Shown here: in pieces, positions 46,401 through 54,375 of the stretch
Layout: every line of letters begins with the position of its first letter
How positions within the stretch are numbered: the first letter of the stretch is position 1
Assembly (NCBI RefSeq): GCF_016900775.1
Contig: NZ_JACJKN010000008.1
Span: 1 to 64,000, forward strand
Reading direction: 5' to 3'
Source: Olsenella uli
GTDB lineage: Bacteria; Actinomycetota; Coriobacteriia; Coriobacteriales; Atopobiaceae
Length of the DNA: 64,000 bases
Translations under genes and position numbers: made by a program
Notes under the pieces: model-generated
The model's input: only the letters and a program-made list of their open reading frames with translations
Told to the model about the DNA's origin: nothing
The model's database searches: none

Positions 46401-46700
46401 TCCACCACGCTCGAGAACTGCTCGACCTTCGCCAACCAGATCGACGGCGTCTCCATCGGCGTGGACAAGGTCAAGGGCGACGCCACGGTTCAGAAGGCCG
46501 TCAAGGAGTCCGCGCACATGATCCTGTACGCCATGACCCAGTCCAACCTCACCAACCGCTACAACAGCACCACGCACATGGAGCCGCAGTTCACCTGGTG
46601 GCGCGGCGCGTACATCGGGGCCGCCGCCGCGTTCGGCCTGCTCGCCGTCGGCGCCGCCGCCTCTGCGGCCATGAGCTCCAAGAAGAGTAAGGAGGCGTAG
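43455..46700 (+). CDS. Glycoside hydrolase family 3 with permuted domains, exported and membrane-anchored
   Basis: The 1081-residue protein begins with a twin-arginine-type signal (TRRGLFGLGALGASVAVGAGG, Arg13-Arg14). The domain usually found at the C-terminus comes first: EGAVLLKN near residue 97 and FPGCYGMLGVADVLSG. A fibronectin III-like region follows (~457-580), then the catalytic barrel (~705-1040) with SPKHFAFNDQETNRSG and GFRGYAVTDIYDD, placing the nucleophile at Asp953. It ends with a membrane helix (~1052-1072) and a basic tail. It should act outside the cell on a beta-linked glycoside. The ATG at 43455 has GAGGGGGG; an earlier ATG at 43356 would bury the signal. Confidence 0.9.
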   Translation: MSNEARPKTLVTRRGLFGLGALGASVAVGAGGVMEQFASTLDTNLGTQSEKLTSESTENEPLYEAFKPSDEVLNEDGTGNSHALIQKAIDLNRKQAAEGAVLLKNSSEEGRGLPIAEGSNVTLLGIRSHMPMLGSSFGLKLFGPCITLEQALTQSKTDFANTITTNVDRSTGAIAPTISSWSGDEFDFDGAGFNVNPTMVDAYEALGESFPHATCEMTVTEYDPKEPGVADIEGVNGDFRSSFAEYGDAAIVVISRPSAESIDYLPGSVVAGLGVDEPLQLTDNERAAIDLAKECSGNVVVILNTANAVEIKDLADDPDVSAILWIGFPGCYGMLGVADVLSGKVSPSGALTDTYATHNMSAPAMQNMGDYHYANSDILTRKGGMFGDLSSNYLIECEGIYVGYKYYETRYFDQVMGLGNATSAAGATAGDTWNYADEMVYPFGYGLSYTTFSQEPVGEPELELTTLDNGATTAYVTFNVNVTNTGDTAGKSIVEIWGQAPYTAGGVEKSAIQLLNFEKTDELEPGASQQVSVKVDLQYIASWDSSHENEDGTEGTYVIDPGTYYFALGNGAHEAVNNVLLAQGVDASRLAGTGDAAKVWTMAITDAEVPRTALSISKNGAQVSNHLETADWNYFQPGEVTYLSRSDWEGTWPVEYADMTLENEQLIDYLNGHYYDVKTDDDLSGITWGADSDLMIWDMAGKTYDDPAWNELLDKMTLEEALYLATFGGPSIPGVESIGLQEHYLTENAGNGIVIALNATQDSNAPWTIGADDPNGAWNGAVFGNAPLTAASFNNSLYFEMGQFMGEESLFTGIAMLWGPGLNIHRQQYNGRNGEYYSEDPVLCGNTAMEYSMGALEYGLIASPKHFAFNDQETNRSGVAPYMTEQQAREGELRGWQIAFEATDYDTEDRNANMTGLMTSFSKIGPIECTCSTGLMTDILKNEWGFRGYAVTDIYDDTDLWAAVLVSGTTCFDTRGISGFYDSTTLENCSTFANQIDGVSIGVDKVKGDATVQKAVKESAHMILYAMTQSNLTNRYNSTTHMEPQFTWWRGAYIGAAAAFGLLAVGAAASAAMSSKKSKEA

Positions 46701-46704
46701 GGGG

Positions 46705-47154
46705 ATGTCCACCACTACCGCTAAGAAGGGGATCGGCTTCTTCATCGAGGCCGTCGCCCTGGTGCTCGCCGTCGTCGGCATCGTCGCCATGGTCGTGAGC
46801 GGCAGCATGGGCGTTGGCTACGAGTTCCCCAACATGCCCGTCTACCTCGTTCTCTCGGTCGTCGCGATCGCGCTCGTCGTGGTCTCGATCGCGCTCGACG
46901 CCAAGCCCGCCGACAAGGGCCCCGGCATCGTGTCCCTGCTCGCCCTGGGCGTCGCCATCTTCATCCTGGCGTATGCCGGAATCCAGGTCGTCGCGTCCCG
47001 AGCCCTCAACATCTCGGCGATCTTCTCCTGGAACTCGGGCGACACCACCGGCTGGAGCATGTTCTATGCGGCCGCGGCCTCCGCGGGCTGCATGGTGGTC
47101 TCTGCCGTGCTGCTCACCGTGGCCGGCTTCATGCCCACCTTCAAGCGTCGCTAG
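46705..47154 (+). CDS. Small membrane protein with four helices, function unknown
   Basis: The 149-residue protein has four predicted membrane segments (about 9-32, 46-64, 73-95 and 115-140) and a basic C-terminus, FMPTFKRR. I do not recognise a family. It starts 4 bp after the GH3 stop and shares its terminator, so the two are expressed together. As the GH3 protein is anchored at both ends, a helper or partner in the membrane is conceivable, but nothing in the sequence proves it. Codon use is like that of its neighbours. Confidence 0.8.
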   Translation: MSTTTAKKGIGFFIEAVALVLAVVGIVAMVVSGSMGVGYEFPNMPVYLVLSVVAIALVVVSIALDAKPADKGPGIVSLLALGVAIFILAYAGIQVVASRALNISAIFSWNSGDTTGWSMFYAAAASAGCMVVSAVLLTVAGFMPTFKRR

Positions 47155-47197
47155 CGTCTTCATGGCCGGCGCACGGTCGCCGGTCGGCAGACGCCCT

Positions 47198-47235
47198 GGG
47201 CCCCGCGGGTGCTTCTCGCCCGCGGGGCCCTTTTT
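47198..47235 (+). terminator. Terminator after the GH3 operon
   Basis: GGGCCCCGCGGG (47198-47209) pairs perfectly with 47219-47230 around TGCTTCTCG, followed by TTTTT. Confidence 0.92.
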
Positions 47236-47280
47236 GGAGCGCCGCGCGCTACCGTTCTTCTCGGCTCGCGGCCGCCCGAT

Positions 47281-47363
47281 GCGCAAAGTACAGAAGTTTC
47301 CCTATTCCTACGGCATTTCGCCTGATGTCCGCGTGGGAGGGCCAAAGCTTCTGTACATTGCGC
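47281..47363. repeat. Inverted repeat upstream of the transporter gene
   Basis: GCGCAAAGTACAGAAG (47281-47296) and 47348-47363 are reverse complements except one base; the loop is 51 bases. The 388-bp gap 47155-47542 otherwise holds the terminator and operator 5. Confidence 0.8.
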
Positions 47364-47476
47364 CTGCGCATGGCTCCGCCCGCGCGCCGGCGCGCCCGGC
47401 CCGAACCACCCACGCCGCCGTTTGCGCCGCTCGCGGAAGAGGCCCGATTCTGGGGAATTCGGCGCCTTGTTCACGC

Positions 47477-47482
47477 TAAACT
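47477..47482 (+). promoter_or_regulatory. -10 box of the transporter gene
   Basis: TAAACT, overlapping operator 5 as TAGACT does at operators 3 and 4. Confidence 0.5.
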
Positions 47483-47493
47483 GATATATCAGT
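47480..47493. promoter_or_regulatory. Operator 5 of the uronate regulon (GPH transporter)
   Basis: ACTGATATATCAGT; with one more base on each side the palindrome extends to 16 bp, AACTGATATATCAGTT. Confidence 0.8.
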
Positions 47494-47542
47494 TAGAGGG
47501 GCGAGAAGCCCCAAAGAAGGGCCGCAACATAGGGGAGAGTGT

Positions 47543-49147
47543 ATGGCAGAGAAGAATGCTCAGGCGCCGCAGCACCACGGTGCGGGCGCGACAAACCGGG
47601 CGAAGATGTACCAGCTCGTCCTGTTCCCGTTCAACAACGGCGCGACGAACGTGTACTACGTCCTCCTCATGAACTACATCGCGTATTACGCCAACGGCGT
47701 CCTGGGCCTGCTCCTGGCCTTCGCCACCACGATGGTCACGGTCACGCGCATCTTCGACGCCGTGATTGACCCGTTCATCGGAGTCTTCATCGACCGTACC
47801 GAGACCAAGATCGGCAAGTTCCGCCCGTTCATCATCCTCGGTAACGTGGTCATGGCCGTCTCGTCGCTGCTGCTCTTCTACGGCACGCGCCTCATCCCCG
47901 CCGACATGGAGCTGCTGCGGTACGTGGGCTATACCCTCTGCTACATGCTTCTCATGGTCGGCTACGCCATGCAGACCTCCTGCACGCGCTCCGGCCAGAC
48001 CTGCCTCACCAACGATCCTAACCAGCGTCCGACGTTCACGATGTTCAACACCATCGCCTCGCTCGTGGGCATGGGCGTGACCATGGCGACCGCCTCCATC
48101 GTGGGCGGCCAGGTCGGCTTTGGCACCGAGGCCTTCTTCAACTTCCTCATCCCGCTTGTCATCATTCTCTCCGCCGCCCTCACCGCGCTCGCGGTCATCG
48201 GCATTGCCGGCAAGGACCGCAAGGAGTACTGGGGCTTCGGCGAGTCCGAGGGCGAGAAGACCCAGCTCAAGATCAAGGACTACGTCGAGATCGTCAAGGG
48301 CAACAAGGAGCTCCAGCGCCTCATGGTCGCGGCATCCGGCACCAAGTTCGCCTTCGCCGTCGCCACCAACACCACTGTCGGCGTCCTGCTCTATGCCTGC
48401 ATGATGGGCGACTACAACCAGTTCTACCTGCCCATGTACGTGATGGGCTACGTGTTCTCCGCCCCGTTCTTCATCGGTGGCCTGCGCATCAGCCAGAAGT
48501 TCGGCCAGAAGAAGACGCTCGTCACCTTCACCTCGGTCGCTCTCATCTGCTACATCGGCGTCGTCGTGCTGCTTGGCATGTGGAACCCCAACGATCCGGC
48601 GTTTGGCCTCTCGCTCTGGAGCACCGAGGGCGGCTTCCACCTCACGCTCAACGCGTACACCCTCATCTTTATCGTGCTCTACGGCCTGGGCTACGGCGCG
48701 TACTACTCCACCGCCGACATGGCCATCCCGATGGTCGCCGACGTCTCCGACTACGAGATGTTCCGCTCCGGCAACTATGCGCCCGGCGTCGTGGGCACGC
48801 TCTTCTCCTTCGTTGACAAGCTCGTGAGCTCGCTTTCCACGACCGTCGTCGGCATCGCCATCACCGCAGTGGGCCTCGCCACGCTGCCTGACACCGACAC
48901 CCCCTACATGGAGGGCATGAACGTGCTCACGATCGTCCTCTTCTGCATCATCCCCATCGTCGCGTGGATTCTCACCCTCATCGCCATGAAGGGCTACAAG
49001 CTCACCGGTCCGCGCATGAAGGAGATTCAGGCCGTCAACGCCTGCCGCAAGGACGCCATCGCCGACGGCATGACCGTCGAGAAGGCCCTCGAGACCTACA
49101 AGGACGTCAAGGACATCCCCGCGGAGTACAAGGCGTCGCTCTCGTAG
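47543..49147 (+). CDS. GPH-family sugar:cation symporter, probable hexuronide transporter
   Basis: The 534-residue protein has about 12 membrane helices and the glycoside-pentoside-hexuronide signatures. These are RIFDAVIDPFIGVFIDRTETKIGKFRPFI after helix 2 and GYGAYYSTADMAIPMVADVSDYE in the second half (quoted in part). GusB and UidB-type glucuronide carriers belong here, as do melibiose and xyloside carriers. Import is coupled to H+ or Na+. The operator shared with the GH2 and uronate genes makes a glucuronide the most likely substrate. AGGGGAGAG precedes the ATG. The last ~70 residues form a cytoplasmic tail. Confidence 0.9.
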   Translation: MAEKNAQAPQHHGAGATNRAKMYQLVLFPFNNGATNVYYVLLMNYIAYYANGVLGLLLAFATTMVTVTRIFDAVIDPFIGVFIDRTETKIGKFRPFIILGNVVMAVSSLLLFYGTRLIPADMELLRYVGYTLCYMLLMVGYAMQTSCTRSGQTCLTNDPNQRPTFTMFNTIASLVGMGVTMATASIVGGQVGFGTEAFFNFLIPLVIILSAALTALAVIGIAGKDRKEYWGFGESEGEKTQLKIKDYVEIVKGNKELQRLMVAASGTKFAFAVATNTTVGVLLYACMMGDYNQFYLPMYVMGYVFSAPFFIGGLRISQKFGQKKTLVTFTSVALICYIGVVVLLGMWNPNDPAFGLSLWSTEGGFHLTLNAYTLIFIVLYGLGYGAYYSTADMAIPMVADVSDYEMFRSGNYAPGVVGTLFSFVDKLVSSLSTTVVGIAITAVGLATLPDTDTPYMEGMNVLTIVLFCIIPIVAWILTLIAMKGYKLTGPRMKEIQAVNACRKDAIADGMTVEKALETYKDVKDIPAEYKASLS

Positions 49148-49197
49148 CGTCGCTTCGCGGCGCGCCCGCGCCGCCTGGATAGCGCTTCCTCCTTTCG

Positions 49198-49239
49198 GGG
49201 GTGCTCGGTCACTGCCATGCGCCGGGCACCCCTCTTTCG
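49198..49239 (+). terminator. Terminator after the transporter gene
   Basis: GGGGTGC (49198-49204) pairs with GCACCCC (49226-49232), with additional pairing inside, followed by TCTTTCG. Confidence 0.75.
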
Positions 49240-49298
49240 TGCGGGGGCGTTCGGTTAAGGCATGGCCTGTCGCGAATGCCGTGCGCGAGTGCCTCCCG

Positions 49299-49364
49299 CG
49301 AGTGACAGCTTTCGAACAAACGGGGGCCCTGAGGGGGCCTCGTCCGGCCAGAATCCGTCACTCG
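49299..49364. repeat. 66-bp dispersed element, copy 1
   Basis: Starts CGAGTGACAGCTTTCGAAC, ends GTCCGGCCAGAATCCGTCACTCG-like (last 8 bases GTCACTCG). The terminal 8 bp are inverted repeats. The 357-bp gap 49148-49504 holds this copy, copy 2 and the transporter terminator. Confidence 0.88.
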
Positions 49365-49414
49365 GCTGACGGACCGCCGTTGGGGCCTCGGTTGCCGCGG
49401 CCGCCCCTCCGGCC

Positions 49415-49480
49415 GGAGTGGCCCGTTTCGAACGGATGGGAGCCTCCAGGGGCGCTCGTTCGGTCAAAAGCCGTCACTTT
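49415..49480. repeat. 66-bp dispersed element, copy 2 (divergent)
   Basis: Same length and the same TTTCGAAC and GTCACT landmarks, but the ends are degraded (GGAGTGGC and GTCACTTT). It lies 25 bp from the stop of the AbiEi-like gene. Confidence 0.75.
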
Positions 49481-49504
49481 GCGCGGGGGTCGAGTGCGGT
49501 CGGC

Positions 49505-50536
49505 TCATGCGAGCCCGTATGCCTCAAGGGGAACGAGCTCGCAGACCGGGCCGTCCGGGATGTCGACGAGCGGCTCGTGGTCGCGCGGCACGCCGAAGGT
49601 CTCGAGCAGGCGGTTGAACTCGTACAGGTCGCCGACCTCCTCGGGGGAGAAGCGGATGATCTTCGGCAGGTCGATGGTGATGCGGGACTCGCGCCGCCGC
49701 TCGCGTCGCAGCGCCACGAGCGGGCTGCCGCCGTTGATGAGCGGGTTTCTGACCTTCTCGCCGCCGTCGAGCTCCCCGATGATGACGGTTCCGTCGGGCA
49801 GCACCCACATGAAGTCGACGCGGAGGGCGCGGCCGGGGCTCATGGGGTCGCGGAGGGGCACCTGCAGGTCGGGCATCGCAAACCCCAGCTCGTACATGGT
49901 CGCCCGTGCGGTTGACTCGCCACCGCTCTCCGGGCGCGGGTCGGCAAACGAGACCGTCCTTATCGCCTGCCGGAACCCTCGGAAGTGCGGGCCCATGGAC
50001 TCGACGTACGAGACCAGCTCGTCGGCGCCAAGAAGGCCCAGGCGAAGACAGGAGTCGGCGACCGCGAGCCCCTCGGAAAAGCTGAGCCGCCGCGCGCAGT
50101 CGAAGACCGTGCGCTCCGGCCCTGTCACGGGAATGCCCGACGCGGTGGTCGCGCCCTCGCCGCGGACGTGGAGCCCCACGACCCTCCCGCCGTGATAGCT
50201 GCGCGCGCCCGACGGCGTGGCTATTTGGATGGGCGTCTGGAGGTGGTTTGACACGCTGAGGCCGTGGGCGACGGCCGCGGAGGTCCCGCAGAACACCCAG
50301 TCCGGGTGGAGCTCGTGGAGGGCGCGCATCATGAAGAGCGTCCGCTCGCTCCGGGCGAGGGAGCGCCAGGATTCTGCCCGCGCGTACAGCCGCGGGAGCG
50401 GGGAGAGGGGCTCGCCAGACTCCACGCGGCGCTCGAGCGCGCGATGGAGCCTCCCCGGGAACGACTCGAGGCACGCGCCGCGCCGCTCCGCCTCCCGCAG
50501 GAAAATGTCAATCTCACGGTCCACGATCTGCCACAC
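49505..50536 (-). CDS. AbiEi-like protein with a C-terminal nuclease-like domain
   Basis: The 343-residue protein starts at a GTG (50536) with GAGAGGAGGGG upstream. The middle (about 75-175) reads HPDWVFCGTSAAVAHGLSVS and GIPVTGPERTVFDCARRLSF, which matches the AbiEi antitoxin-like domain of actinobacterial proteins. The end (about 205-300) has ESTARATMYELGF then ALRVDFMWVLPDGTVIIGELDG. That is the arrangement of E, D and E-x-D residues seen in DUF559/Vsr-like (PD-(D/E)xK) nucleases. No AbiEii toxin gene adjoins it. It is flanked by three copies of the 66-bp element. Function is unknown; a defence or mobile-element role is a guess. Confidence 0.8.
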   Translation of the reverse strand: MWQIVDREIDIFLREAERRGACLESFPGRLHRALERRVESGEPLSPLPRLYARAESWRSLARSERTLFMMRALHELHPDWVFCGTSAAVAHGLSVSNHLQTPIQIATPSGARSYHGGRVVGLHVRGEGATTASGIPVTGPERTVFDCARRLSFSEGLAVADSCLRLGLLGADELVSYVESMGPHFRGFRQAIRTVSFADPRPESGGESTARATMYELGFAMPDLQVPLRDPMSPGRALRVDFMWVLPDGTVIIGELDGGEKVRNPLINGGSPLVALRRERRRESRITIDLPKIIRFSPEEVGDLYEFNRLLETFGVPRDHEPLVDIPDGPVCELVPLEAYGLA

Positions 50537-50749
50537 GGCCCCTCCTCTCCGCCTTAGCGGGGATGATAGGGGAGGGGCGGCCCGCGGTGTCTTCCCGGCC
50601 CCTGACGCGTCGCTGACGCCGCAGGTGGCAGGGGGCGCGGCCGCCGGGGCGACTTCGCGGGCGGCGGCCTGGCGGCGGCGGGCGGCGTTTTGCACGCGGG
50701 GGCGGGCCGGGGGCCGTCGTTTTTCTCGCCTCTGGGTCTCCCCGCCGGG

Positions 50750-50815
50750 CGAGTGACAGATTTCGAACGTATGAGGCCCCCGGAAGGGCCCCGTCCGGCC
50801 GAAGGCTGTCACTCG
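50750..50815. repeat. 66-bp dispersed element, copy 3
   Basis: CGAGTGACAGATTTCGAAC at the start, GTCACTCG at the end, GGCCCCCGGAAGGGCC in the middle. With copies 1 and 2 it encloses the AbiEi-like gene. The remaining part of 50537-50922 is GC-rich with no gene, apart from the rpsT terminator. Confidence 0.88.
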
Positions 50816-50865
50816 GGGAGGGCGCGGCGAGAAGAACCGGCAAGCAGCGGGTCCTTCTCGGCACG

Positions 50866-50900
50866 AAAAAAGCGGACCCGGGCAGCACCCCGGGTCCGCT
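50866..50900 (-). terminator. rpsT terminator
   Basis: AGCGGACCCGGG (50871-50882) pairs perfectly with 50889-50900. Read on the minus strand it ends in six T residues. Confidence 0.9.
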
Positions 50901-50922
50901 CGCACGATCTATGAGGGAGAAG

Positions 50923-51186
50923 CTACTTGATGGTGTTCACGAGCTTCTGCACGCCGCTCTTGCGCTGAGCGGCCTGGTTCTTGTGGATGATGCCCTTGGA
51001 AGCGGCCTTGTCGAGCAGGCGGCCGGCCTTGTTGGCGGCGTCCTGGGCGGCCTCGGCGTCCTTGGCCTCGACAGCAAGGCGGACCTTCTTGACGGCGGTC
51101 TTGAGCTCGGAGCGGACCGCGCGGTTGCGCTGACGCGCCTTCTCAGCGGTGATGATGCGCTTCTTCTGAGACTTGATGTTAGCCAC
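50923..51186 (-). CDS. rpsT: 30S ribosomal protein S20
   Basis: S20 binds 16S rRNA early in 30S assembly. The 87-residue basic helical protein has the family start ANIKSQKKRIITAEKARQRN and the C-terminal ASKGIIHKNQAAQRKSGVQK. The start is a GTG at 51186 preceded by AAAGGAACTGCAC. It is divergent from lepA, the usual arrangement, and has its own terminator. It normally follows holA, which lies 18 kb away here. Confidence 0.96.
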   Translation of the reverse strand: MANIKSQKKRIITAEKARQRNRAVRSELKTAVKKVRLAVEAKDAEAAQDAANKAGRLLDKAASKGIIHKNQAAQRKSGVQKLVNTIK

Positions 51187-51254
51187 GTGCAGTTCCTTTC
51201 GGTTCTTAACTATGTGAGGCCTCTGTGCTGAGACACGGCGAGGTCAACCCGATG

Positions 51255-51263
51255 AATATAGCA
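51255..51263 (-). promoter_or_regulatory. rpsT promoter, extended -10
   Basis: On the minus strand TGCTATATT, an extended -10; the predicted leader is about 60 bases. Confidence 0.55.
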
Positions 51264-51281
51264 TATCGCCCGGGAGTTCGC

Positions 51282-51287
51282 TATCAT
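51282..51287 (+). promoter_or_regulatory. -10 box for a possibly leaderless lepA mRNA
   Basis: TATCAT ends 7 bases before the lepA ATG and no Shine-Dalgarno lies in range, so transcription may begin at the start codon itself. No clear -35. Confidence 0.45.
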
Positions 51288-51294
51288 TCACTTC

Positions 51295-53102
<1,808 letters not shown>

Positions 53103-53106
<4 letters not shown>

Positions 53107-54128
53107 CGGCCGCCGAGGTCCTGGCCGCCTACGCACCCGCCGCCGCTCTCGACATGCCTAAAAGGGGACAGGCCCCTTTTAGGCAAGTCTCTCTCGCGGA
53201 GCGCCTCTCGGGCAGGCTGCTCATGGCGCCGATGGCCGGCGTCTCCGACGCGGCGTACCGCCTCATGGCGCGCGCGGGTGGCGCTGCGCTGGCCTACTCC
53301 GAGATGGTCTCCTGCGCCGGCCTCCACTACGGCGAGAAGAGCTGGGAGCTCGTGGACCCGGACCCGGCGGAGCCGGACGTGGCCGTGCAGCTCTTTGGCT
53401 CCAAGCCGGAGCTCTTCCGCGAGTCCGCGGAGCGCGTGGCGGCGCGGCTGGGCGAGCGCCTCGCGCTCATCGACGTCAACATGGCGTGCCCGGTGCCCAA
53501 GGTCACCAAGAAGGGCGAGGGCTCCGCGCTGCTGGAGGACCCCGCGCTCGCAGCGGACATCGTGCGCGCGTGCCGCGCGGGCGCCCCGGGCGTTGCCGTG
53601 ACGGTGAAGATCCGCCGCGGCCGCTACGCGGGGCAGGAGGTCGCGCCCGAGTTCGCGCGCGCGATGGAGGACGCCGGCGCCGCCGCCGTGGCCGTGCACG
53701 GCCGCTTTGCCACGCAGATGTACCACGGCGAGGCCGACTGGGGCGTCATCGACCGCGTGGCGGACGCCGTCTCCGTGCCCGTGATCGCGTCCGGCGACAT
53801 CCTCTCCCACGAGGCGGCGCTGCGCGCGCTCGACGAGACCGGCGCCTCCGCCGTGATGGTGGCGCGCGGGACCTACGGCAACCCGTGGGTCTTCTCGGGC
53901 CACGAGCCGAGCGTATCCGAGAAGATCGCCGCCTTCGAGTGCCACGTGCGTCTGCTCGCGGCCACCGGCGCCCACCTCAAGCGCGCCCGCAGCCTCGCGG
54001 GCTGGTACTTCAAGGGCATGCCCGACGCCGCCCGCTGGAGAAACGCCGCCATGAGCTGCGTCACCGCCGAGGAGTTCCTCGCCGTCGCCGCCGACGTCCG
54101 CGCGTACCTGACAAAGGTGTCAGGGTAG
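53103..54128 (+). CDS. dus: tRNA-dihydrouridine synthase
   Basis: It reduces uridines in the tRNA D-loop with FMN and NADPH. The 341-residue protein has [56 protein letters not shown] with the catalytic cysteine, and [14 protein letters not shown]. The first ~38 residues are not conserved. Bases 53155-53185 within that stretch form a REP-like hairpin that is translated as [11 protein letters not shown]-like peptide ([10 protein letters not shown]). The GTG at 53103 overlaps the lepA stop. The end, LTKVSG, lies inside another repeat copy. Both ends therefore appear to have been shaped by repeats. Confidence 0.9.
53155..53185. repeat. REP-like hairpin inside dus (GGGGACAGGCCCC)
   Basis: TGCCTAAAAGGGG, loop ACAGG, CCCCTTTTAGGCA: a 13-bp perfect stem. 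It keeps the dus frame and resembles the two hairpins between kdgK and eda. Confidence 0.9.
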
Positions 54129-54142
54129 TTTGTCAGGAAACC
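54109..54142. repeat. 34-bp repeat at the dus 3' end
   Basis: TGACAAAGGTGTCAGGG followed by a TTTGTCAG arm and GAAACC. It supplies the dus stop codon. A near copy lies at 54342-54375. CTGACAAA and TTTGTCAG pair as a stem. Confidence 0.85.
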
Positions 54143-54272
54143 CGCTCGGCGGCGGGCGGGGGCGCGGCCCGTTGCGACATCGGGGGTTATGGCAGCTTTC
54201 GTTGTTCCGGCTTTGTCTGATTTGGGGTCATGGCAATCGCCGCCGGTCGCCAACTGGTCGTTCTCCTCGGAG

Positions 54273-54332
54273 CGTTGCGGTTTTGGGGGCTATGGCAGGC
54301 CGGACTCTGCCACAGCCCCACATTCCGCAACG
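54273..54332. repeat. 60-bp imperfect palindrome between dus and fic
   Basis: CGTTGCGG pairs with CCGCAACG, and GGGGCTATGGCAG pairs with CTGCCACAGCCCC with one wobble. A partial direct copy of the left half (GTTGCG...GGGGGTTATGGCAG) begins at 54171. Confidence 0.8.
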
Positions 54333-54341
54333 GCTGAAGCA

Positions 54342-54375
54342 TGACAAAGGTGTCAGGGCAGTCTGTCAGGAAACC
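54342..54375. repeat. 34-bp repeat at the fic 3' end
   Basis: Differs from 54109-54142 at two positions. It overlaps the last codons of the minus-strand fic gene, so both converging genes end inside a copy. Confidence 0.85.

Noticed and set aside
47281-47363. A terminator for the GH3 operon
   Set aside because: The loop is 51 bases and no T-run follows; the proper terminator is at 47198-47235.
50537-50905. An N-terminal extension of the AbiEi-like gene
   Set aside because: The open frame continues through the 66-bp repeat and proline/arginine-rich DNA; GTG 50536 has GGAGGGG upstream.
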